Assembly (NCBI RefSeq): GCF_014649735.1
Contig: NZ_BMTP01000026.1
Span: 1 to 53,606, forward strand
Origin: Streptomyces lavendofoliae
GTDB taxonomy: Bacteria; Actinomycetota; Actinomycetes; Streptomycetales; Streptomycetaceae
DNA length: 53,606 bases
Reading direction: 5' to 3'
Shown: piece by piece, positions 1 through 9,900 of the stretch
How positions within the stretch are numbered: the stretch's first letter is position 1
How the letters are laid out: each line of letters starts with the position of its first letter
Translations under genes and position numbers: made by a program
The notes under the pieces: generated by a model
Database searches by the model: none
What the model was told of the DNA's origin: nothing
Seen by the model: the letters and a program-made list of their open reading frames with translations, nothing else

Positions 1-438
1 ATGGGAGGCGACGTGGCTGAGGTGCGCCGGGAGATGGAGACCAACTTCTTCGGCCCGCTCGCCGCGACCCGCGCCTTCGCCCCGGTGATCGAGGGCAACG
101 GCGGCGGCGCCGTGCTCAACGTCCTGTCCGCCCTGTCCTGGTTCCACCCGGCAGGACTCGGCTCCTACGCCGCGTCCAAGGCCGCCGCCTGGGCGCTGAG
201 CGACGCGACCCGCGAAGAACTGGCACCGCGCGGGATCACCGTCTCCGCGCTGCACGTCGGCTACATGGACACCGACATGGCCGCCGGCGTGCCCGCCGAT
301 CAGAAGGTCGCCGCCGCCGACGTCGCGGCCCAGGCCCTGCACGGCATCGAGACCGGCCTGTTCGAGATCCTCGCCGACGAGACCAGCCGGTACGTCAAGC
401 AGAGCCTGTCCGCGACGCCCCAGCCGAACGCGACCTGA
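1..438 (+). CDS. Short-chain dehydrogenase/reductase, 3' part
   Basis: C-terminal part of an NAD(P)-dependent short-chain dehydrogenase. Visible are the NFFG segment, the catalytic YAASK motif (YxxxK) preceded by the serine strand (LNVLSALSWF), and a classical C-terminal end. The N-terminal Rossmann strand and TGxxxGxG motif are absent, so the window opens inside the gene and the ATG at base 1 is probably an internal methionine. The substrate cannot be told. It is followed at once by a decayed aldo/keto reductase, so the two may once have formed a redox pair. The family call is firm; the start is not in the window. Confidence 0.85.
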   Translation: MGGDVAEVRREMETNFFGPLAATRAFAPVIEGNGGGAVLNVLSALSWFHPAGLGSYAASKAAAWALSDATREELAPRGITVSALHVGYMDTDMAAGVPADQKVAAADVAAQALHGIETGLFEILADETSRYVKQSLSATPQPNAT

Positions 439-472
439 CGCTCGCCCTTTCCCCTGGTGCGACCACCCTCAC

Positions 473-850
473 ATCCCTGACGAGGCCCGGCGGATCTTCG
501 ACCGGTTGGCCGAGGCCGGCGGGACCCTTCTCGACAGCGCGGACGGCTACCAGTTCGGCGAGTCGGAGGATGGAGATCGCCGAGGAGACCGGCGTGACGC
601 CCGCCAGGTGGCGGTGGCCTGGGTGCGCGAGCGCGCCGCCCGCCCCGTTGCCACGCTCGTCCCGATCATCGGCCCGCGCAATCCCTCCCAGCTCGACAGC
701 TACCTCGGCGTCCTCGACGTCCATCTGGTCGATGAGCGGTACACCCGCCTGACCGAGGTCAGCGCGGTGCTGCTCGGCGTGCCCCAGGAGGAAATCGCCG
801 CCTCCAGGGAGGCGCCGCCGACCGCGCCATCGCCCCGGTCATGCCGGCGG
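473..850 (+). pseudogene. Decayed aldo/keto reductase
   Basis: Two recognisable pieces of an aldo/keto reductase lie next to each other. The first, DEARRIFDRLAEAGG followed by DSADGYQFGESE, is the N-terminal strand with the conserved Asp and Tyr. The second, QVAVAWVRERA followed by VPIIGPRNPSQLDSYLGVLD, is the C-terminal NADPH-binding part. The central barrel, about two thirds of the protein, is missing. The junction stretch (EIAEETGVTPA) is in a different frame from both flanks. This is an internally deleted, frameshifted relic that should have no activity. Confidence 0.75.
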
Positions 851-896
851 CCTGACGGGTGAACGCGGCCTTGGGGGCCAACCCGCTGCTCGACCG

Positions 897-1250
897 GAGC
901 CCGACAAGTCGATGACACCTCCCGAACCCGTCCCTGACGGAGTTGAGACAGAGCGTTCTCGACCCACGCCCCCACCCGAAGCCGCAGGTGAGACACGTGG
1001 CGGGAACCTGCCGCATGCTCCACGCGTGGACCTGCGGAAACATGTCGGCACCACCCACCGCAACCTGGGGAATCATTGAATCAGCCGGTCAGAGGCCCTT
1101 TTCTGTGAGCTTGAGGATCGCCACGCGCTCCACATGGTGCGCCATCGGAGAGATGCGAGGGCACGTCAGTACGACAGAACGCGCAGGCCACGGGCCCTCT
1201 TCCTGAGGGGTGGCGTGCGACTGCGGGCGAGGAGCGTCGAACAAGCGTCT
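897..1250 (-). repeat. att-like repeat copy A (methyltransferase 3'-end relic)
   Basis: On the minus strand 1158-1089 reads as the end of a TrmA-type RNA methyltransferase (PMAHHVERVAIL ... KG-L-stop), matching the better kept copies at about 15.2 and 37.5 kb. The stretch around 935-1050 (CTGACGGAGTTGAG, then CCGCAGGTGAG and CTCCACGCG) aligns with 15015-15115. GAGCCCGACAAGTCG at about 898 recurs at about 14910. A degenerate AGCGTC pair lies at 1232-1249. No gene was seen in 863-1278 apart from this relic. Confidence 0.6.
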
Positions 1251-1278
1251 GCAGCTCCTCGCCGTCAACCGCTGCGGC

Positions 1279-1968
1279 TCAGCCCACGTAGCTGCGCATG
1301 ATGCCGGCGAAGTCGCCCTTGTCGTAGATGGCGTCCGCCATGGCGACCGAGAGCGGTTGACCGTTCACCAGAATGGTGGGGGTGGCAGGGGATCCCGCCC
1401 TGGCGTGAGCCTCTTCGGCACCGGTGACGAAGTCGTTGTCGCTCGAGTTTCTGACGGCCTGATCGAAGGCGGTGCCGCGCAGCCCGGGGATCTTGCTCGC
1501 GATGCTCAGAAGCCTGTCGTCGGTGAACCCGTCCACGGTTTCCGACGACGGCTGGTTGGTGTACAGCAGCCCGTGAAGTTCGGTGAACTTCCCCGCATCC
1601 AGCGCCGCTCCGAGTGCGGCCACCGCTTTCTTGGAGCCCGTACCGCCCTGCTTGTCGTCGATGAAGGTCGCAAATCTGTACTCAATCGCAATCTTGCGTT
1701 GCTGGGCGAGCTCCACCAGATGAGCACCGCTGCCCGAGGTCTCGAACTCCCGAGACATGACACAGCGCGGATCTTCGAACACCGTGACCGTCGTGCGCGC
1801 GGACGGGTCACCGACGATGACGGCCATGGTCTGCGTATCCAGCCGTTCGGGCAGTTCCCCCATGAGCGGCTTCGGATCGTCCTTCCACCAGGGGCCGTAC
1901 ACCCCGATCCCCACGGCCGCGGTGGCACAGGCCACGACGGCACACCCCAGATTGCGCATTTCACCCAT
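1279..1968 (-). CDS. DsbA-like thioredoxin-fold protein lacking CxxC
   Basis: 229-residue protein of the DsbA/thioredoxin_4 family. An N-terminal hydrophobic stretch (residues about 8-25) suggests a membrane-anchored or exported protein facing the cell exterior. The thioredoxin core starts at TVTVFEDPRC (about 60-69) and ends with the cis-Pro loop GSPATPTILVNG. The usual active site (CPxC) is replaced by C69-V-M-S72, so the resolving cysteine is missing. It cannot act as a normal dithiol oxidase; a monothiol, isomerase or chaperone role is possible. The ATG at 1968 follows a GGGGAGGGGAG ribosome site. It lies downstream of the secreted VCBS protein gene, with a strong hairpin between them. 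Confidence 0.8.
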   Translation of the reverse strand: MGEMRNLGCAVVACATAAVGIGVYGPWWKDDPKPLMGELPERLDTQTMAVIVGDPSARTTVTVFEDPRCVMSREFETSGSGAHLVELAQQRKIAIEYRFATFIDDKQGGTGSKKAVAALGAALDAGKFTELHGLLYTNQPSSETVDGFTDDRLLSIASKIPGLRGTAFDQAVRNSSDNDFVTGAEEAHARAGSPATPTILVNGQPLSVAMADAIYDKGDFAGIMRSYVG

Positions 1969-1980
1969 GAGGCTCCCCTC

Positions 1981-2010
1981 CCCCGCCCTGTCAGAGGTGA
2001 CAGGGCGGGG
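1981..2010 (-). terminator. Perfect 13-bp hairpin between two minus-strand genes
   Basis: CCCCGCCCTGTCA and its exact complement enclose a 4-base loop (GAGG). It lies after the VCBS gene stop (2164) and just before the ribosome site of the DsbA-like gene. It could terminate the upstream transcript, or be a 5' stem controlling the downstream gene. There is no obvious U-tract. Confidence 0.6.
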
Positions 2011-2163
2011 AGCAGGGTACCTCCAGGCCCCACGGCCATCGCGAGGGGGCTGGGCATGGCCTCATTCCGGCCCTCCGGAATACGCCACATCACCCTGCCC
2101 ACCGATGGGGGCTGTAGACAGGGCGACGTGATCACGCTCGCGTAAAGCTCGTGCTACAACGCA

Positions 2164-5100
2164 CTAGTTGTAGGGCTTGAAGAACCGGGTCCATTCGTAT
2201 TTCCACTGGTCGGATGTGTAGATCCAGGCACTCGGCTTTGCACCGTTGAACTTTCCGTCCGGCTTCGCGGCCCATGTCCACATTTTCACCGCACCATCCG
2301 GCTGGTGGTACAGGGTTCCGATGTCGTCGTACCCGTCGCTGTTGTAGTCACCGATCACCATCTGGCTCTTGTTTACTTGCCAGCTGGGGTCAGCGACGAG
2401 CGAGACGTAGGCAGAGCCGAACTTGTTGCCCTCCTGGGACTCGGCGATGATCGTCGACACGTTGTCACTGGTGGCAGCTCTGTCGTCCCAGAGGATGGCG
2501 TCATCGCGGCCATCACGGTTGAAGTCGCCTGCGTGGGGGATGATGAGATCCCAGTCCAGGTAACTGCTGTACCACCATGAGGTGGGCTTGGCGAACCCTC
2601 CCACCGCCGTGGCGAGGAACGTGTGGTTGCGGACGGTGTCGTCTCCTTGGCCATAGAAGACGCCGAGGTCGTCGCGGCCGTCTCCGTTGAAGTCGCCGGT
2701 GACGAATTTACAACGGTCCCTGAGCCAGGTGCCCTCAGGTGCGGTCCAGGATTCGAAAGGTTTATTGAATCCGCCCTTGATGCTGGCCGTGTAAGTGATC
2801 AACTTGCTGGTTCCATCAGGATAGGCGTACCAGACGGCGATGTCGTCACGTCCATCTCCGTTGAAATCGCCGGATTGCGGTGTCATGTAGCTGCCGTGCA
2901 TGAAACCAGGCGGCACGCTCCACGACGAGAAGGGAGCGGCGAAGCCTCCATCCGCTTTACCGAGCGACGTCCACAACTTAAGACTGGTGTCGCTGGACGG
3001 CTGAAGGGCTGCCATGTCGCCACGTCCATCTCCGTTGAAGTCGCCGGTGACGAACTTCATGTACTTCGATTCCCAGGTACCCGCTGCGGCTGCATATGAC
3101 TTCATCGGCAGATCGAAGGTGCCATCTGCTTTCGCCAGCAGCGTATACGTGGCATCCGTACCCGCGTCGAAGTCGTACCACAGCCCGATGTCGCTACGCG
3201 CGTCCCCGTTGTAGTCGTGGCGGGGACCGGCGCCGTTAGTCCAGAGTGTTTGCCCCTTGGCGTTGTAGGAAACCAAGTTTCCGCGGTCCTGAAGAACGGC
3301 ATAACCCGTTCCCGGATCTGTGACGCCAGCCGTCCATAGCTTGGCGCTGCCGTCACTGTTGTAGACAGCCAGGTTCCCGTTCGCCTCCACTCGAGCGGTG
3401 GCACCCCTGTGGCCTCGAGTGTCCGTGGACCACAGGACTCGAGACGGAGCCGCATTAGAGGTGACTACGAGGTCGCCCCCCGGATCCTCTTCGTTCACAT
3501 AAGCGCGCATAGTGAGCGTGACCTTTTTACCGACCACCGACTGGCCTGACTTGAGCTCCGTGCCCCCGGCGATGAGAGCACCGCCTGTGGGACCGTCGAT
3601 GGCGAAGTAGGCGCCGATGCCGGTGTAATCACTTCCAGTTTTTCGGCCGGGCCAGCCCAGGAGTGTGTTGTTACTCTTGCGTGCCCACAAGTCGGGAATA
3701 CCATCGCCGTCGGAAACCCCGTCACCATTTCCGTCGCCGTCCAGGTCTCCGGTTACGCCGAGGACAGGGAAGAGGCTCTTGGGGTGGGTGCCACTCGTAA
3801 GTTTGAAGCGATTGGACGGGGTGCCCCACGTGGCGAGGCTCAGTGTGCCGTCGACGTCGGGTTTGCCGTAGGAGCGGTAGAGGTCTCCGGAGGCGTCCTC
3901 GCGAAGCAACAGATCGGGAAGTTTGTCTCCGTTTAGGTCGCCCGCGACGATGACGGTGAATCGGTCCCAGTCGGTTGTACCCACAAGAATGGCGTGCGGA
4001 CGTGTCACGTCGAGTCTGGCGCCACGGCTGCCGTAGTAGGCCCACAGGTGCTTGCCCTGCTTGACCAGGAGATCAGCCATGCCATCGGCGTTGATGTCAC
4101 CGCCGGTCGTGATCTGCTCGGCGTTGTGCCAGTGGTCGTCTCCGTTCCAGCTTTCAGTTGCCCGGCAGCGGGTGGACGCCGTTGGTACCGGGCAGGTGAC
4201 GCTGAGCTCCAGCTTGCTCTCCGGGTCGATGCCTCCTTCGCCGTTGTTGCTGTAGAGAACGAGGTGCTTCTTCAGGGTGGTCTGTTTGTATTCGAGGGCG
4301 ATGAGGTCGTTACGGCCATCCTGGTGCCAGTCACCGCTGTAAGTGACCTGCTGGTCGGGGAAGCTGGCGCCCGCGTTGGTCGCGGAGGAGAAATCCCGAT
4401 TCCCCTGGCCCACGTAGGTGAGCAGGGTCCCGTTGGTGTCGGTGCTCCAAATGTCCATGAACCCGTCACCGGTGAGGTCGCCCGGTTTGTCCCGTGCATC
4501 GGCCCGATTGGCGTAGTACAGATAGGTGGCTTGATCGGATCGGTTGCCGGCTTTGTCGACGCTGTACGCGTGCACCAGGTGCGGACCGTAAGAGGGAGGT
4601 GTGACGAGAGCGGAGGCGACGTCTGCGGGGGTCATCCGAACTTCGGAGTTCGTGTCGGTCCACCAGTAGTAGGCGACAACGTCCTTGACTCCGTTGTTGG
4701 TGAAGAGGAACTTGCCTTCGCTCCGTGCTGTGCCGGTCAGCGCCGGCCAGCCGTTTTCCCCGCTGGGGAACTTGCCGGCCTCGGATGTGATGAGCGGCGG
4801 CTGACTGGGACGGTTACGGTCCAGGCTGAACTTGCACGTGGTGCTCCATGCGGACAGCGCACCGTCAGGATCCTTCGCGCGCACCTTCCACGTGTAGTCG
4901 CCGGAAGGGGTCTTGTCCGCGGGCAGGACAAGTGTGGTGACGCGTCCCTTGAGAGCCGGCAGGCTGGTGTCCACGACGGGTACCGTCGGGGTCGATGAGC
5001 CCGTCCTGAACAGCTGGAACTGGGCTGTGAGGTTGCCACCGTCCGGATCGTCGGTCTTCGCATAGAGGCTAACCGCGCTGTTGCCGATGGTTCCCCCAGC

Positions 5101-6621
5101 GGTGCAACTGGTACGAGGATTGGTACCCAGGCTGGTTGGTGTCTTGGGCGGATGGTTGTACTTGATTTCGAGGGTGGCGGTCTTCGGGTCGAACTTCTTC
5201 CATCCGAAGGTGTCAGCCTCGTTCGTGGCGTACAGGCCGAGGGTGACGCTGGCGTCCTTGTTGGCGGCCGCCTTGCGCACGACAGGGGTGGCGTTGAACT
5301 CGAGGTTGCCCGCGGCGCAGTCCTTGCTCCAGCCCTTGGCATCATCCACGGTCGAAAGAACCGCACCGATCTTGCCTGGCTGGTTCGCCCAGGTCGTCTT
5401 GCGGGAGAAGTCGCCGGTCTCCCACAGCTCGATCGGCCGAGGTTGGCACGACCAAGACCAGGTGTTGCGGATGCGGAAGGTCGCTTCCTTGACCTGAGCT
5501 CCCGCCACGTCGCTGGTGTCCAGCTGGAAGAACGAGCGGGAAACGCGGTCGCTGCCGCCGGTCTCGGCTTCGTATCCGACGCGTACGACTTCCTTGACGT
5601 CGTAGAAGGACGTATTGGGGTACGCCTTGTACACACGGGCCCAATGCTGCCACTCGCCCCACGCCCAGCTGGGGTCGATGTAGACGGGGTAGGTGGTCTC
5701 GGCTCCGGTCAGCAACTCCTGGTTCGGCGTGATGGTCAGCGAGTCACCGGTGACGGTGGTTCCCATCTGAGCTTCTTCGGCACCGGCGCCGGGTTCGAAG
5801 GCGTCCGCCGGCGCCTCGGCGGCCAAGGCGCGCATCGTCGGGCTCGTCGGCTGACTGGAGTCCCACATCAGAGGCGTGGGGCTTGTGAACACCGTCTGCC
5901 CGGCCGGGTCCTGGGCCTCAAGGGCACCCGTGTCCGCGTCCTTCGTGACCGTCAAACCCACGGTTTTTATCGGAAACTGAAGCGTCGCCAACTCAGGGTT
6001 CTTGGCCGCTTCGGCAGTCTTGACGACGAGCAGCTGGGAGAAGCCCTCGGTCTCCGCTTTCAGCTGCAAGTCCACCCCGGCCAGCACCTCCGCGTACGTG
6101 GCCACGTTGCCGTTGAGCGTCGGCTTGGGCAGCGGCTTGGGCCAGGTCAGCGACAGGGAACGTCCGTCCTTGACACCAGTCAGCATGGGGCCGCTGCCGC
6201 CACCGGAGAACCGGACCGAAACCGAGGACGCTCTGGGCACGACGGAACCATCGGTTGTGAAGACGAGTGATGGATCCGTGGGAACCCAGGCGCCGTTGCG
6301 CCAGACGCGTACCGCTGTCCCATGGCGCTTGACCGAGAACGAACCGTCTGGTTGTGCCCAGGTGTCACTCGCCTCCGTCCGCGCGGACAGCAATTCCACG
6401 GGCCGCCCTGAGGCCTTGGCATCCTCGAGGGCCTTGTCCTCCTCGCTGAGCGAGCCAGCAGCCACCGGATCGCCGGCCGTCTGCGCCGGCGTCTGGTCCG
6501 GCGGACTGGCGTAGGCAGGTTCGGACGACACCCCCGGAGCGAGCAGACTGCCTGCCAGCGCGAACGCCAGCAGGCCGGCCTGCCTCATCCGGGAGCCCCC
6601 TCCCTTGTTGCGTATGGACAC
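2164..6621 (-). CDS. Large secreted VCBS/FG-GAP repeat protein with bulb-lectin domain
   Basis: 1485-residue exported protein. The GTG start at 6621 is preceded by GGGGGGAGACC. The signal peptide (MRQAGLLAFALAGSLLAPG) ends near an AYA-SPP site. The N-terminal third is a beta-rich wall-associated region of the kind found beside RHS toxins. About ten VCBS/FG-GAP calcium-loop repeats follow (GDFNGDGRDDI, GDLNGDKLPDLL, GDYNSDGYDDIG and variants). Between them, at about residues 1040-1130, sits a bulb-type (mannose-binding) lectin-like domain (GNLAVYNSDGS, RGNLVSYNAKGQTLW). No catalytic domain was seen, so adhesion or carbohydrate binding is likely. It is divergent from the RHS toxin gene and may act with it at the cell surface; that link is inferred. 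It could be a scaffold or hydrolase accessory. Confidence 0.85.
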   Translation of the reverse strand: MSIRNKGGGSRMRQAGLLAFALAGSLLAPGVSSEPAYASPPDQTPAQTAGDPVAAGSLSEEDKALEDAKASGRPVELLSARTEASDTWAQPDGSFSVKRHGTAVRVWRNGAWVPTDPSLVFTTDGSVVPRASSVSVRFSGGGSGPMLTGVKDGRSLSLTWPKPLPKPTLNGNVATYAEVLAGVDLQLKAETEGFSQLLVVKTAEAAKNPELATLQFPIKTVGLTVTKDADTGALEAQDPAGQTVFTSPTPLMWDSSQPTSPTMRALAAEAPADAFEPGAGAEEAQMGTTVTGDSLTITPNQELLTGAETTYPVYIDPSWAWGEWQHWARVYKAYPNTSFYDVKEVVRVGYEAETGGSDRVSRSFFQLDTSDVAGAQVKEATFRIRNTWSWSCQPRPIELWETGDFSRKTTWANQPGKIGAVLSTVDDAKGWSKDCAAGNLEFNATPVVRKAAANKDASVTLGLYATNEADTFGWKKFDPKTATLEIKYNHPPKTPTSLGTNPRTSCTAGGTIGNSAVSLYAKTDDPDGGNLTAQFQLFRTGSSTPTVPVVDTSLPALKGRVTTLVLPADKTPSGDYTWKVRAKDPDGALSAWSTTCKFSLDRNRPSQPPLITSEAGKFPSGENGWPALTGTARSEGKFLFTNNGVKDVVAYYWWTDTNSEVRMTPADVASALVTPPSYGPHLVHAYSVDKAGNRSDQATYLYYANRADARDKPGDLTGDGFMDIWSTDTNGTLLTYVGQGNRDFSSATNAGASFPDQQVTYSGDWHQDGRNDLIALEYKQTTLKKHLVLYSNNGEGGIDPESKLELSVTCPVPTASTRCRATESWNGDDHWHNAEQITTGGDINADGMADLLVKQGKHLWAYYGSRGARLDVTRPHAILVGTTDWDRFTVIVAGDLNGDKLPDLLLREDASGDLYRSYGKPDVDGTLSLATWGTPSNRFKLTSGTHPKSLFPVLGVTGDLDGDGNGDGVSDGDGIPDLWARKSNNTLLGWPGRKTGSDYTGIGAYFAIDGPTGGALIAGGTELKSGQSVVGKKVTLTMRAYVNEEDPGGDLVVTSNAAPSRVLWSTDTRGHRGATARVEANGNLAVYNSDGSAKLWTAGVTDPGTGYAVLQDRGNLVSYNAKGQTLWTNGAGPRHDYNGDARSDIGLWYDFDAGTDATYTLLAKADGTFDLPMKSYAAAAGTWESKYMKFVTGDFNGDGRGDMAALQPSSDTSLKLWTSLGKADGGFAAPFSSWSVPPGFMHGSYMTPQSGDFNGDGRDDIAVWYAYPDGTSKLITYTASIKGGFNKPFESWTAPEGTWLRDRCKFVTGDFNGDGRDDLGVFYGQGDDTVRNHTFLATAVGGFAKPTSWWYSSYLDWDLIIPHAGDFNRDGRDDAILWDDRAATSDNVSTIIAESQEGNKFGSAYVSLVADPSWQVNKSQMVIGDYNSDGYDDIGTLYHQPDGAVKMWTWAAKPDGKFNGAKPSAWIYTSDQWKYEWTRFFKPYN

Positions 6622-6664
6622 GCAGGTCTCCCCCCTTATTCGTTGTGCCCGGATTTCGCGCCGA

Positions 6665-6693
6665 ACTATAGCTGGCTACCTCGAAAACCATCC
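6665..6693 (-). promoter_or_regulatory. Candidate promoter for the VCBS protein gene
   Basis: On the minus strand a TATAGT box (6670-6665) lies about 44 bases before the GTG start, with a plausible spacing to a weak GGATGG -35 region. It is read by eye only. Confidence 0.3.
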
Positions 6694-6903
6694 GGATTGA
6701 GCCAGCCATAGGAGAAGACCACTCGTGATGAAACCGTGCACATCTGGTAAAGCCGGACAGCGTCGGAAAGCCAAACTCATCGTGACTCTGCTGGTCCAAC
6801 CCACAGTTCGGCACTTCACCAAGCCCCCACAAAGGGGGATGAGACCAGAATCAGACATTACTGAAAAACAGCACGTTCCCCACTCATTGGCCACGGCACC
6901 TAT

Positions 6904-6931
6904 TTGCAGATGACCTCTGTGCTGTTATGGT
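6904..6931 (+). promoter_or_regulatory. Candidate promoter for the RHS toxin gene
   Basis: TTGCAG (6904-6909) and TATGGT (6926-6931) are separated by 16 bases, close to the housekeeping-sigma consensus. The ATG at 6927 falls inside the -10 box, which argues against that codon as the translation start and supports the GTG at 6969. Confidence 0.4.
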
Positions 6932-6968
6932 CGGCCCAATTTTGTCAGTGTGTATGAGGGGTGGGGGC

Positions 6969-9900
6969 GTGAGCCGTTTCGGCGCGCGTAAGTGGGTTGG
7001 GGCCCTCGCGGCCGCCGTCGTCGCGAGCTTGTTGCCCGCGCAGGCAACAGCTGTTGCCGCAGCAGCCGGGAGGGGGCCGGACCTTCCACAGCTGAGACAG
7101 CCGCCCACCGTGCCCGTCACGAAGATGTCCGTCGGGGGTACCAAGGCGAGAGGAACGAAGGCCGCCAGGTGGACCGCACCCAAGGTCGTGTGGCCGGCCG
7201 CCGGCTCGGAGACGGTTCTTTTGCAGGCGGTCACCGGGGCGGGGCGCGCCCAGAGGCGAGCTGGCGGCCTGCCTGTCTTCCTTGGCGCTGCTCAGTCGAA
7301 GGCTCGCATCGGCGCTCAGGCCACCGGCAAGGTGAAGGTCACCGTCGCTTCCGAGGCCGCAGCGCGCAAGGTCGGCGTGGAAGGTTTGGTGTTGTCGCTC
7401 GCCCGCGAGGACTCCGCCACCGCCGCGAGCAAGGTCGACGTTCGTGTCGACTATGCCTCCTTCAAGGGAGCCTACGGTGGTGACTGGGCAGCTCGCCTGC
7501 GCCTGGTCCAGCTTCCAGCCTGCGCGCTGACCACTCCGAACAAGCCCGCATGCCGTACGAGCACGCCTCTCCCGACGGCAAACGACACGAAGTCGAGCAC
7601 GCTGTACGCAACCGCGCCCCTTCCCGGCGCCACCCCACGGGGAGCAAGAGCTGCATCGGCGGGATCTGGGACGACGGTCCTGGCGGCGACGGCGGAGCCG
7701 TCCGGTCCCACCGGTGACTACAAGGCGACCTCCCTCACGGGCTCGGGCTCGTGGACCGCCGATGACGCCACGGGCGGGTTCAACTGGTCCTATCCGGTGG
7801 GCGTTCCCTCCGTGCCGGGTGGTCTTCAGCCCTCCATTTCTCTCAACTACAGCTCACAGTCCGTTGACGGTCGTACGGCGGTCACCAACAACCAGGCGGA
7901 CTGGATCGGTGACGGCTGGGGTTGGCAGCCGGGCTACATCGAGCGCCGCTACAAGTCGTGCAACGACGACAAGACCGGCGGCACGAACACCACGAGGGTC
8001 GGTGACCTGTGCTGGTACAACGACAACGCCACTCTCTCGCTGGGCGGCAAGAGCACCGAGCTCGTCTATGACAGCGCCAAGGGCTGGCATCCGGCATCTG
8101 ACTCGGGTGAGAAGGTCGAGAAGCTGACCGGCGCGTCCAATCCCGACAGGGGTACGGCCGGTGTCGATGGTGTCGGAGAGCACTGGAAGGTCACCACGAC
8201 CGATGGCACCCAGTACTACTTCGGTCTCAACAAGCTGCCCGGCTGGCGCGACAACGGCACCGCCGCCGATGACCCGGTGACCAACTCGACGTGGACCGCG
8301 CCTGTTTTCGGCAACCAGTCCGGCGAACCCTGTTACAACGCTTCCTTCGCGGCGGCCTGGTGCCAGCAAGCCTGGCGGTGGCAGCTCGACTACGTGGTCG
8401 ACCCCCGCGGCAACGCGATGGCGTACTACTGGAAGACGGAAGCCAACAACTACGGCCGCAACGTCTCCGAGACCACCGGAAACGCCACCGTTACCCCCTA
8501 CATCCGCGGTGGCTGGCTCGACCACATCGACTATGGGCTTCGCTCCGACGCCGTGTACACCGGCAAGCCCATGGGCAAGGTGCTCTTCGGTGTCAGCGAG
8601 CGCTGCCTGGCTTCTTGCACCACGTTCGACGAGGCAAATGCCAAGAACTGGCCCGACGTCCCCTTCGACCTCTATTGCAAGGACGGGTCGACGGAGTGCA
8701 AGGACAAGTACTCCCCCAGCTTCTGGTCTCGTAAGCGACTCGCCTCCATCACCACCCAGGTGCTCACCGGTGGCGCCTATAAGGACGTCGACTCCTGGGC
8801 ACTGAAGCAGAACTTCCCGCCCTCCGGTGACGGCATCTCGACCCCCATGTGGCTGGAGTCCATCACCCGCACAGGCAAGGCAGGGGGCACCGCCGCGCTG
8901 CCCGCGGTGACCTTCACCGGCGTGCAGAAGCCGAACCGCGTGGACAAATTCGGTGACAGCCTCGCCCCGTTCATCCGCCTACGGATGGCCCAGATCACCA
9001 CCGAGTCCGGCGGCACCATCGGCATCGACTACTACGACCCGGACTGCACGGCCGCGTCCCTGCCACCGACCGACGCCACCAACACCACTCGGTGCTACCC
9101 CGTCAAGTGGGCCTACGAGGGCGAGACGGCCAAGCAGGACTGGTTCAACTCCTACGCCGTCAAGCGCGTCACCGAAGGGGACAACCTCGTCGAATCGCCG
9201 GATGTGGTCACCGAGTACACGTACACCGGTGGCGCCGAGTGGGCCAAGAGCACTGATGAATTCACCAAGCCTGTGGACCGAACCTTTTCGGTCGCCCGTG
9301 GCTACCACCTCGTCCAGACACGCAAGGGTGCGGGCCTGGACCACAAGACGCTGACCGAGACGCGCTACTTCCGCGGCATGGACGGCGCCGCGGTGGAGGA
9401 CTCCACCGGAGCTTCCGTCACGGACCGCGAGCAGTTCGCCGGCATGGTCAGGGAGAAGGCCACCTACAACGGCGACGGTGGCGCGCTCATCTCCTCCACC
9501 TCCTACACTCCCTGGCGCTCCGCCATCACGGCCACCAGGTCTCGCACCGCAGCCGATCTGCCGGCCCTCGAGGCATACCAGACAGGCACAGAAGCGGAAG
9601 AAGCTCACACCAAGCTCACCAGCGGCACTCGTACTACCAAGACCATCCGCAGCTTCGACGCCTACGGCATGATCGCCACCCAGTCCGACCTCGGTGACAT
9701 CTCCAAGACCGGCGACGAGCAGTGCATCACCACCAGCTACGCCCGCAGCTCCACCAACCCCATCCGCAACGCCGTCTCCCGCACAGACACCGTGGCTGCC
9801 GCGTGCGGGGCCACCGTGAGCCGGCCGGCGGACGTCATTGACGACGTCCGCAACTACTACGACGGCCAAGCCTTCGGGGCTGCTCCTACAAAGGGGCTGG

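Noticed and set aside
897..1250. Copy A as an independent gene
   Set aside because: Only the last 20 or so codons of the methyltransferase are recognisable; no start or gene body.
6927..6968. ATG at 6927 as start of the RHS protein
   Set aside because: It falls within a likely -10 box (TATGGT) and has no ribosome site; the GTG at 6969 has one and starts directly at the signal peptide.
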